In this document: positions 14,068 to 26,200 of the stretch, piece by piece
Layout: each line of letters begins with the position of its first letter
Numbering within the stretch: the first letter of the stretch is position 1
Assembly: GCA_002943765.1 (NCBI GenBank)
Contig: PQWQ01000013.1
Location: forward strand, 1,364,001 to 1,428,000
Origin: Psoroptes ovis
Lineage: Eukaryota; Arthropoda; Arachnida; Sarcoptiformes; Psoroptidae
Reading direction: 5' to 3'
DNA: 64,000 nucleotides
The notes under the pieces: generated by a model
What the model was told of the DNA's origin: nothing
What the model saw: only the letters and a program-made list of their open reading frames with translations
Database searches by the model: none
Translations under genes and position numbers: made by a program

Positions 14068-14646
14068 AACCAGTAAAATTGACCATTCTATAAATGGAAT
14101 GTGTGTTTGAATTTTTTTTTCAAAATTTTAATTGATTTGAGATAATTTTAAATTGTTGACATACCCGAGCGTTGTAAGATTGCACATAATTCTTCGTTCA
14201 TAATTTTAATCTTACTGGGACAAAAATATCACAGAATTTTAATCTAGCCCAAATTTCATTTTATTTTTTGATTTTAAATTCAATTTATATTTAAATTAAT
14301 TTTATTTTGCTTAAAAAATTATTCGAATTTTCATTTTTATTTTTTGATAAGAGACTTAATTAAAAAACAACTAAAACCTTCACATGTCATCCTTGAACTG
14401 TCAACCAAGAAATATTGGAAAAAAATTGACATTTCCATTATTTCGAGTGATAAAATGCGACAAAAAAGATAAAATACACCTGTTAATATTTTTTTTAATG
14501 ATTCCATATAAAAATGATATGATTCATGGTAAATTTGAACAATTTTTGCCCTAAAATTTAAATTAAAGATTAATTTTTATTCAAATAATTTTAATTGAAT
14601 ATTTAATATCAAAATTTATCATCAATATTTCGAATTTCATTCAAAG
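14068..14646. other. AT-rich gap upstream of the cysteine protease
   Basis: No gene is seen. If the protease has an upstream first coding exon it should lie here or further 5'. I found no ATG exon ending in phase 0 with a convincing donor. An ATG near 14498 leads to a donor-like GTAAAT at about 14528, but in the wrong phase. Confidence 0.5.
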
Positions 14647-16037
14647 TTATTAGTATTAATATTCTTATTATCATTTGAGAATTTCTCTTGTAAACTATTC
14701 AATTTACATCATAATCCATCAATAGAAAAAACATGGAAAGAAATCGATGCAATTTTAGACTTAATGAGATTAAATTATACAATCGGTCAATTGATGCCGA
14801 TCGCGAATGAAGATTTTACACGTCCACTTGAAACAGTAACCGGTTGTTATGCATTTGAGGTGGTCGATTTTGAAACTAATGAATCAACATTCATCAATGT
14901 ATTCAATAAAAATCTTAAATTCAATGATGTGGTGAAATTTTATCATCAAGCATTTCCCAAAAATGATATAACACCAGATTCAATTCGTTCATTGCTGTTA
15001 TCAGTTCGAGAAATTATTTTTAGATGTATGATAATAGAAAGTTTTCAATCTAATACACTTACTCATAGTCAAACGATGAAATATGGTTTCACTGAATTAT
15101 CGGATAAAGTTAAGTATCTTTAAATTAAAATTTCAAAATATAACTTCATTCATTTCAATTCATTGATCTTTTAATTATAAAGACATCAACTTATATGAGA
15201 AAAATGTTAGGTCTTATAACCGACGAAACGATAACTCCGTTATACTATCAAAATAATTATGGTTATAACAATTATTATGGCTATAATTATCCATCTGGCT
15301 CATATAACTGGCATTATCGATCACATCATTTCTCTCATGCACAGTGTGTTCGAAAGCAATCCAATTTACCAGACAGTTTTGATTGGCGCGATAAAAATGT
15401 TGTCAGTGATGTAAAATTTCAAGGCAGATGCGGCAGTTGTTGGGCAATAGCTGCTGTCGATTCATTAGAATCAGCATATTTAATCAATAGTAATTTGACA
15501 AAAGATAAACTTGATTTAAGTGAACAAGAATTGATAAGCTGTTCACGACATGATGGCTGCCGCGGTGGTAATGCAAATTTAGCATTCGATTTTATAAAAC
15601 ATTATGGTATCACTTCGGAAAATGTGATGCCATATCGCAGTAATAATGGTGTTTGTCGTTATATACCGCGACCAATCGGCGGTATTTATGGTTATTGCTT
15701 GCGTAGTAAAAAACAATATAAAAATTATAATCAACATACCGAATATCTCACTGATGATGATATCCGTCAAGCATTGATATCATTTGGACCATTATTCATT
15801 GGTATAAATGCTGACAATTTATCGCAAAATTATCGTGGCGGCATTATTGATGATAGAACATGCTCTACACAAATTAATCATGCAATATTATTGGTCGGTT
15901 ATACGCCTGAAGCATGGATATTGAAAAATTCATGGGGTAAAACATGGGGCGAAGATGGTTATTTTCGTTTGACACGTGGTGAAAATATGTGCGGTATAAA
16001 TACGGAAATAGCATATCCAATCGTAATTCGAAATTAA
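14647..16037 (+). CDS. C1A (papain-like) cysteine protease, mite group 1 type, 5' end unresolved
   Basis: Two exons are supported, 14647-15108 and 15183-16037. They are joined by a 74-nt GT-AG intron in phase 0 and encode 438 residues if the open frame is read from 14647. A hydrophobic stretch (LLVLIFLLSFENFSC) looks like a signal peptide, but no in-frame ATG precedes it, so the start may lie in an undetected upstream exon or be lost. An N-terminal extension is followed by an inhibitor I29-like propeptide ending GFTELSD, then a Tyr/Asn/Gly-rich linker (about 15245-15330), then the mature enzyme from PDSFDWRD. The catalytic set is complete: Gln and Cys in FQGRCGSCWAI (Cys codon at 15438), His in NHAILLVGY, Asn in KNSWGKTWG. 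The GCRGG motif and paired cysteines are present. It is a secreted or lysosomal endopeptidase by family. Resemblance to dust-mite group 1 proteases (ESAYL, EQEL, GC) is clear but distant. AATAAA at 16071 is a likely poly(A) signal. Confidence 0.82.
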
Positions 16038-19000
16038 ATTATCATTTTAGATCATTTATTTTTTCAAAGAAATAAATCATCTCATGTCTTACAAATTTCT
16101 TTCAGATTTCTGCATCGATAGATGGCTGTCAAGTTTTGGCGAATGTTTTTCGTTGAAATTTCGTCAATCTTTTGAAATTTGTTCGGGTTAAAATTTCGGC
16201 ATTGACTGACTGAAATTGATTAGTTTTTATTTTCCACAAATTTCCATCACGAACTTCCATGAAATCATTGAATTTTGCTTCATAAATATTCATTGTTTAA
16301 CTGGTTGTGATACTGACAAAAAAATTATTCATTGTCATTATATCATACACACACACACACACACCAGAAACTTTTGTTTTTGTATATTAATTTGAATTTA
16401 GATTAGGATCAAATTTCTGGCAATTGTCAATTGTTTATGGCAAAATTCAAAATGCTATTTCTGAATAGTTTTTCATCTTTTTTTCCAAAAAACAAAATTT
16501 TCATTTCATTCATTAATATTCGGAATTCATTTAATCACACTTTCGCGAAGAGATATGGAGAGAAAGACCTTGAATGACGTTTAACGGATTTTTTTTCCTT
16601 TTTTTCATTTTCATACATTATTTTAAATGAATCATCAAAATAAAAGAATGAATAAATAAATAAATTATTATTCATATAAATTGCTTTAGCATTCATATTG
16701 TGATTGTGTAATTGAAAAAAAAATCAAATACTCGAAACGAAAAAATCATCTATTGCAATGGCTAATAATGATGATATTAATGTAATTGCATCCGATTAAT
16801 TGTATTTGAAGGATGAATATCTTGAATTTTTTCCTTATCCAATCATCAGCATCAATAAGTGATGATTGATTAAACTTCATTGAACGTAAATGAAATTAGT
16901 TTGAATTTAATCAAAATTCGAATAAATCAAATGATTCTGGATCTATTTAAATTTAAGGCAAGAATTCATAGAATAGCAGAGAGATTCGGCGCCATTTTGG
17001 AACGCCAAAAAAATTCATACACCCAAAGTAATGGAAAATAATGAATAAAATGCCTGAATGATGACACATAAATTACGATAGTAAGATGCTTGAAGATTAC
17101 GTCAAATTCTGATGCTTTTTTTTTCAAAAAAAAGTTGAAATTCGCGCTTGCGTTTGCCTGATATCATTGTGTGTGAACAAAGCACAATCACATCTTCAGC
17201 CAAAATTGTATTGAAAATGAATTGTGGAAAAAACTTGTATTTTCCCTTTTTATTTTTATTTTGGAACCAAATAACGAACAAATACAGGCCACTACAACCA
17301 ACACACTCATACACGATTCGGTAGAAAATAATTTTCATTTCTGGTTTTCTGGTTTTTTGTTGCTGGCGGCAATAGAATGTGTCTTTTCTTTAAATTTCAA
17401 CAAATATACAATAATATTCGACGACAAACAGCAACAACGACAACAGCCAGCAATATAAACAGCCCAAAAGGTTGTTGTTGGCTGAATCCAAATGAAAAAT
17501 CTTAAATGTATATAGATGCATTTGCCAGCAACAACAACATTGATGGTAATGATGATGATGGCTTGTGAATATTATTGTTGTATGTATTTGCATGCTTGAA
17601 GCATTTCTGTTTTTTTGATAAGCCATTCAAATCATATACAATTGGTTATTATGTTAAGACCAATGCAAAATTTTGTATTTTTGTGTATTTTGATTTTGAA
17701 AATCATCAAAAGAGAAATGGTACAGTCTAAGTTTGGAGCGAAATGAAATGAAATATAAATTTTTCCATGGTCCAGGTGATTTTATGTTTGCAACTAAATT
17801 TCATGTTTATGCTCCGATAACAGTTCGAAGTGGACAAATCTTCCATTTGGAAAAAAGTCTTGAATTAATTTGAAAAACATCTGTTCAATTGAAGTGAGAT
17901 TTAAAGACGTTTTTTTCAAGAAAAAAATTCATCTTTAAAAATTTTCATTTCAATTCGATTTCAACTTGAATTCATTCAACACTGATATCGTATAACAATG
18001 ATAACCAATCGATTATCGATTAATTGATTATCCATTATTAACATCTTATTTTTTTTATCATCATCACCATTTTCATCTTCATATTGATTTTGTTTTTGTG
18101 TGTTTGTGTCAATGTTTTTGTTTTGTTCATGATCGGGCGGTGGTTCAATATCAAGTGATTGCTTGATTCGATTAATTTACATTCAATTCAATTCAAATAT
18201 TTGTCAAGTAAATATGAACAAATAAATTGAAAAATTGTTTGTTTTGTATCCAAAAAAATAAAATAAAAGAATTATAATAGAAACACTCAAACACATACCA
18301 ATTGTATGTCAATGATAACCAATATTGAAACAGAAAAAAACAAAGAAAACAATATTAATTTGTGTCAAATTTAAAATTAATTTAGTCATATTTTTTGTTC
18401 ATCTGTTCTTTGTATTGTTGATTCATGTATATGTGTGTAAATTGTAAAAATATATTGAATTTCAAAACTTTCATCGATACTTCTATTTTCTTTTGCTTCA
18501 AACAAATTTGAATTAAATAAGATAGCGCACAAACAAACAAAGATAATAAATTGCTCAAATCATTGATCAATCATCGATGATCGATATCCATCCATAATTA
18601 ATATGCAAAAATATCAATAAATATATCATCATTATGCCATATATACGACGATATGTTCATTAATATCAATTGTGCTGAATAATAAACATCAACTTTTTTT
18701 TTGCTTGTTTGTTTGATGCTTGAACATTGAAATATATGTGTTGGAATACATATAAATTTTCATTTTTTTTCTCATTAGTTTCTACATTTGATGTTTGCTT
18801 GATATGAATAAATAAATGAATGAATGGATGATAATCAAATGAAATTGAATAAAATTCACATTTCTAGCTAACAACTCATAATAATGATACGAATAATGTC
18901 ATCATTATTTTCATCATCATTGTTTTGGTTATATTTTGAATTATAATCATAATAATTTCGATTCCATTTTAGAATATTTTTGACAAAAAGAAGAATTCCA

Positions 19001-19189
19001 ATTAAAATTTTAAATAAAAATGTTTGCCCATATTTTATTTCATTCATTTTCATTATTATTTTCATCATTGTTATTGTTATCATCATTGTCATCATATTCT
19101 AATGGTAAATAAGATTGTTATTATTATTATTATTAAAGCTTTTAATAATTGGCATTTATATTTTCTTACAAATTGAATGAAAAAATTAG
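16038..19189. other. AT-rich region between protease and Dscam-like gene
   Basis: No coding exon could be supported. A patch at 17380-17620 is richer in CAA/CAG and TTG repeats and somewhat higher in GC, so it might be 5' untranslated sequence, but no splice-compatible start exon for the Dscam-like gene was identified. A CA microsatellite lies at 16345-16364. Confidence 0.5.
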
Positions 19190-20237
19190 CCATTCCATAT
19201 CCAAATCAAATTAATGATAAAAATATTGGAACAAAACCAAAATTAAAACCATTCATGTTCGATAACAATATATTGGATGGACAAACTGTACGAATATTTT
19301 GTCAATTAATCGATGGTAGTCAACCGCTATCATTTCAATGGTTCAAAAATGGACAACCATTGTCATCATCATCTTCATCATCATCATTGTTATCGTTCAA
19401 TCATCAACCATCATCATCAACGCTAGCAACAACGCCAAATTTAGACATACAAACATTTCATGATTATTCATCATTGGCAATTTATCGTGTTGATCGTATA
19501 CGTGATTCTGGAAATTATACATGTCTTGTATCAAATAGTTATGGTTCAGACGAACATAGTTCAATGTTGATTGTACAAGGTTTGTTTGCTTATTTTTTAA
19601 ATTTTATCTTCTTAACTCTGAACGAAAAAAGAAACCGAAATTTTCTAAAATTAGAAAATTTGTCGACTTAATCAACAAGAATTCAAAATTTCTTTTTCTT
19701 GGCTTGAATCATTGCTTTTAATGTGTCGTTGTTCTATTTTTCTTTGGTAAATTTGGTGATTTGCATTTTGTTTGCAAGAATTCGAGTGGAAAAAAAATCC
19801 TATTGAAATTTTGTTGCTTTTAGCAAAAAAAGAATCATAAAAATACCAGAGATTTAGCATTTTTTTCCTAACTCTAAAAAATTTTAATCAGCCAAAGTCT
19901 TTTGTTTTATATTTCTTCAAGAGTGAATCAATGGGAATTCACTTGGATTTGATTTTCATTTTTTTTGTGGTTTGTTTGCTTCATAATCATATACCCTATG
20001 GATTTTTCTCTTATATTTTTTCTTTGCTAATTTTATTACATTTTATGTTAAGAAAAAAAAACTTTGTAACAAATGGAAAAAAATATTTCTTTTTCTCTAT
20101 TCTTTAAATAATCCCAATCACAATTTGAAAAGCTTTTTTTTTTATTTTTTTGATCATATTCACTTGGTCTGTATTTACATTCATTTGACATAATAATTGA
20201 TTCTGCATTTGATTTCAAAATGATTATTCTTGTTGAA

Positions 20238-20269
<32 letters not shown>

Positions 20270-23200
20270 GATTGCATTTCATCGTTGACAAATCGCAAAA
20301 CTATGTTTAGACAGCTGCTTATTATTATTATTATGATTACTGAAAATAAATAAAAATTTGATACAATAAAATACTACTGGTATTTTATGATTATTCATCT
20401 TATCACAAAAATTTATATATCAATAAAAAATTTTCTTCCTTATATTTTAATACAAATATTCTCAATAATAGAATTTGCTTTTGTACATAAAGTAACAACT
20501 GTTCATTTGATCAATTGTAACTGTAAATAAATTGATTTTGATGTTCGTAGACTTTATTTTCTATCAATGAAATTGAAATTCTCAGATTCATATTTAATAT
20601 ATTTTAGATATAATAAACAAATCTTCATTGACAGAATAAGAGTCGCGTGCCATATGCATGTTGTTTACAAATTTTGATTCGCATTAGTCTTATCGTATTT
20701 TATGTTAATGCATTCAATACATATTCAATAATTGACCTTTTAACCTCAAGTGGAAAGCAATTTGTAATTTGACTGTAGCAATTAATATAATGAAGGAATA
20801 TTTAATAAATATACTTAAAACAGAATCAAACAAAACTAAATCAGAATACAATGCATCAATCGTTCGTATTGATTGATTGTTTTGAATGCATGTTTGAAAA
20901 GAAAACAATATAATAAAATTGTTGTTTGTATATTGAATTGATTAACTTCAAAATAAATGATTATTGTTTGTTTTTTTGCTGTAAAGATGTTCATTTATCA
21001 TGATTCGTTGTTTATAATGAACATCTATACAAAACATGAAACAAAACAATTCAGTTGCATAAACAACAATATAACATTACAATGTAATGAAACAATGTCA
21101 AACATATAACAATCACTATTATACATAGATTGATGTGAAATGAAATTGTTACAATATAATTTCTATTGTAATTTACTGGTGAATCGATAAACAACATTTT
21201 TGTTTAATGCATCGTAAGATTCATAATTCTTATGGGGTAATTAATTTCTTACTCTTTTTTGGCTTGGAATTTGTATAAAAATTGCCAAATCATTTTCAAT
21301 TAATCGTTTCTGTTTTAGTATTTTTGTTTCTCGAAATTATATTGTCTTTCATAGTGATTATTTCAAGGAAATAATAAGACAAACAAAAAAACCAATATAA
21401 AAACAATGAAATTCATTCTTGATTGATTATTATTGGTTATTGATGATTACATTCATTTGATTGATTGATTGATTTTTTATGTCAAATTCAAATTGAAATA
21501 TGATAATTGAATTTTATACCTGAAATATACGTTTGAAATGAATAATATATTCGATATAAATTACAATAATACAAAATAAGATGAAATTTTTTTTTTCATG
21601 AAAAAGCAAATGTCATCATTTCTATAAGAATATTTTTTTCATAATGAAAATGAAAACTTGTATCAACGGAAATTGTTATAATTTATTATCATTAATATTA
21701 TTATTATCAATTATCATTATTATTATAATCATTAAAACTAAACTAAACAGGATGCACGCAATGATTATAATAAATCATTATGCATTTGAATTATTAATTA
21801 TATCGATATATATTCATTCATTCGTGTATAATGCATGTATATTCATGTCAACATCATTTATTTATTTATTCATTATGAAAATATGACTATACATGTTTGT
21901 TGCATAAATAATTATCGGAAATGTAGGAAAATTCATGCTAGATTGACTTTTTGCCGTTTCCATTGATATCTTTGTTTTTTATTCTGTTATTCTATCCTAA
22001 ATTTAATTATTCTCATGCATTTCACGTTTTTAATTAATTGAAATTTCAACAAATTCAATGAATTTTATTCTACATTTTTTTTCAAAAAATAGAGCCTCCA
22101 AGTTTCATTGAAAAACCAAAAGATATATCGATCGGTTTGAAACAATCCACATTAATAAAATGTCGTGCATCAACACCGATACAAGGACATATTACGAAAC
22201 CAATCATTAGGTGGAATCGTTTATTGTTTGATGGCAATCAATTTAATTTTAATAACAATAATGGAAATATTGCCATTCCAGGTAAATGAGTAATAAAAAG
22301 TTTTCACTTTCAAAGTTTCATTATTATATGATTCCTAAATAAATTGCTAAAATTTAGATGCCAGACGTGAACAAATATCCAGTGGTGAACAACTACATTT
22401 GACCGATATTCGTGTCGAAGATGCAGGAATTTATGAATGTGTAGCCGAAAATCCACATAATCGTTTAACGATTAGCCATCAATTCACGATTACAGTCAAT
22501 GTACCGGCATATTTCAAGATAAAAACAGAGCAATTAGAAGTTAAACGTGGAGAAACGGCCCGGATAATTTGTGAAACATTTGGTGCCAAACCAGTGCATA
22601 TTGAATGGCTTAAACAGCAACCACATACAGGAGAATTTGAACGATTAAATTTAGACTATATCCCTGATGCATATTCATTTCCACGATATACTGCTTTGGA
22701 AAAAAATTTCGATTCAAATTTCGATTTAGATAATATGAATGCTAATATGATTGAAACATCATTAAAATCGATGCCATTCGTCAATAATAACCGAACATTA
22801 TTCGAATTGCATATCAATTCGGTTAATTCATTAGACAATGGTCAGTATGGCTGTCGTGCATGGAACGATTATGGTGAAGATGTACGTAGAATTAATCTAT
22901 TTGTACAAGATGTACCCGCCATGGTACGACAAATACAATTGAATCAAATTTGGACAAGTGAAGCATCGATTAGTTGGTTATCACCAGATCAAATTGGTAA
23001 TTCACCAATCACTCAATATATATTGCAATATTGGAAAGAAATCAGATTACCTAATTCTACAATGATTTCATCGGGTTATCGTTTACATGAAATCGAGCTA
23101 TCATCTACAATCAATAATTATATATTGAAGAATCTCACACCCGGTACATCATATGCTGTCCGAATAATTGCTGTAAATCAATTCGGGCATGGACCATCAT

Positions 23201-26200
23201 CAGAGTTGTTAAGATTTCAAACTGAACAAGAATCACCAGCTGCGTCGCCGATCGATATCACAGTAGAACCACAGGGTACATCATCACTTCGTATTAGGTG
23301 GAAAGCACCGCCTAAAAGCCATTGGAATGGTCATTTGAGAGGCTATTACCTTGGTTATCGTTTGATTTCAACTAAAAACACAATAAACAATGATAATCAG
23401 CAACAATCACAACAACAAAACATAAATAATGATATATCTTTGATATCATCATCTACGTTGAATAATAATCAACAACCACAGCAACGGGCATTTAAACAAA
23501 TTGAATTCAATGGTTTGGCTGAAGATAATTATCAAGAAGAATACATATTGACCGGATTAAATAGAGCTTCAGTTTATGGGTATGTTTGTGTTTTTTTTCA
23601 ATTTTCTATTTTGTTTTGTTTCAATAGCAGGGTAATTCGATAACAATACTATATGACATATTTACATAATGATTATCATTAAAATATCATGATTATTATC
23701 ATAAATCTTTGATAATTTGAGCATATTAATCATCTCAAGAATCTTCACTATGAAACAAAATCTTTTCAAATCAAAAGAAATTGTCCAATTTGGACATAAT
23801 TAAGACCAAATTTACAATTCATCTATCATATTTGTGCTGTGTTTCATGTATGTTTGTTTTTAAAATTCAAATCATGTAACAGGAAAAAAAACAATTCTGG
23901 GTGGAATTATTTTTATTCATTCATTCATATTTGTTTGTTAAAAAACAAATGTAAATAAATGACAAATGATGTTTAGTTTGACAGAGGTTTTTTCTTTCAA
24001 TTTTCTTCTTGTTGCAGATTATTATCTTCTTTTTTTTCTTTGAATTTAATGAATGCCAAAAATTGTCAAGATTATTGAACTCAATTTTTTGATTATATTA
24101 AATTCAATTCAATTCGATTCAAATGGGAAATTTCAAAACTATTCACAAACATTTTTCATTTATGTAACATGAAACATGAAAAATGAGAATTTTAAAATGG
24201 AAAAATGCAATAAGGGAAAATTTTTTCTACAAAAGAAACTTGTAATAATTCATTTTCATACATCATGCATATGTTTGAAAATCGATTCTTTTCACACGGA
24301 ATTTCAATTTCTATTCAGAATAGTTTCGATTATTTGAAATAATAATAATAGAAAAATAATTGAATAAACTTACAAAAAAAAACAATTCAATTTAATGTTT
24401 TGAATCGAAAAAATGAAATGAAATGGAATTTATTATAATCATTATGATTATGACAGTTTTATAATGAAGAATATTCAAAAATAATACGTTATTATTATAA
24501 TATACAATCAAATGTTTCTTGTCGCTATTTTTTATGAGAAAAAAACATCAATTTCTGGTTCATACATTTATTCCAAATGTGATTTCATGACACAGAAACA
24601 AAACTATTGAGATCATTTCCGGATTCACATATAGATTCACATAAATCGAGCATACAATAAAAATCAATTGATTGAAATAATTGAAATGAAATTGAATTTT
24701 TATGAAACCGGCTGTAATTTTCAAGTGTTTGAAATTATTTTGCAACTTGAAAATTGTTCATTTTTTTCTTTGAAATAAATCAATATCTCTCGATCGTCTT
24801 TTTTTCAAATCGATTACATACATTTTTCACTTCCGACAATAATATCTCCCATGGATCTTTAATGACAACCAATCTTTTTTTCTATTTCCATTAAAATTCT
24901 CTATTTTTTTTATGCTTATGACAATTGAATGAGATCGAAATATTCTTTAATTCTATTTCTGCTGTATCTATCATTTATGTAATTGCAAATTTTCATTATT
25001 CTATCCATAAATGTTAAAAATTCTTGCCATGGTTCCCAGAATCTGGTCATACGATTTGCATTCAATTATGCCAAAATCATTGATTTTTTTTGTGGTTACA
25101 AATAATCCATAGTTAATATATATTTTTAACTGATTCTTTACATTAATCCCATAATAATAATAATGATTATTTTGATTATCAAAATTTTATTACCATTACA
25201 TTAAAATCATCATCATTATTATTATTATTTGTTCCATTAAATGAAAATTTTCATGTTTTTCAGTTTGAACTTTGTGTAAAAAAAGAATTAGCAAATACTT
25301 TTTCATACAAAATCTTTGTATTTCATTTTATTTATTTATTTATTTATTTATATATCTCATCTTTTTATATTATTCCATTTATGGTTCATTTGTTGTGTAG
25401 TTGGCACACACACTCACACGCACACTGAAGAAATGTTTGCCATTTATTTGTTTGGCGCACAATTCTGGATCAATACACTTATTATCTTTATTATTATTAT
25501 TTATCCACACCCAGAGATAAAAGCGAAAAAAAAATCTGTACATAGAAATGTTTCAAAAAAAAACAGCTATCATATATGATTGCCGTTAACCATCATTCCT
25601 CATCATCATCAACAACATCAGTTATTCTGTTATTGTTGATTGAAATACTTTCATTCATCGAATTGAAAGAAAACAAAATTTTATATATTCTATATCTGAT
25701 GAAATTATTCTATCGACAGCATTCATTTTTTTTCTTCTGAAATGACACACATTTTAAATTTTTTATAAAGTTTTCTTTTTGATTCTATTATTTTCACCCG
25801 TCCATTTTTCCTTACAATGGATGCTAATGCATTATGATGGAATATATTGTGCGCTTTATTTCCTCAAACAAACATAAATAAATAAATTATAAACGCATAG
25901 ACTATTAGATGTGCACTACGCATATATAGATTATTATCATTTAAATATATTTGTAAAATAAGAATCCTTTTGATTATTGAACAAAATTTTTTTTCGTTTA
26001 TACTTTAATTTATGGAAAATCATTCAATTGAATAATAATGATGATATATCATGAATTTAGAAATGAAAAAAAACTTTTAATTCAATAATAATAATAATAA
26101 TGAAAATAATTTTATTAAATCCAGGCATTACAATATAATGAATACATTTGCAGCATTATTCATTGATTAATTCAGAAACATTATCATTATTCTTGTTAGT

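Noticed and set aside
17222..17458. Plus-strand frame with a hydrophobic start, considered as the missing Dscam signal-peptide exon
   Set aside because: It begins with TTG, has no convincing phase-1 GT donor, and its composition changes mid-frame.
17390..17626. CAA/TTG-rich imperfect inverted repeats
   Set aside because: The arms match only loosely, there is no target-site duplication and no coding content. Probably simple-sequence DNA.
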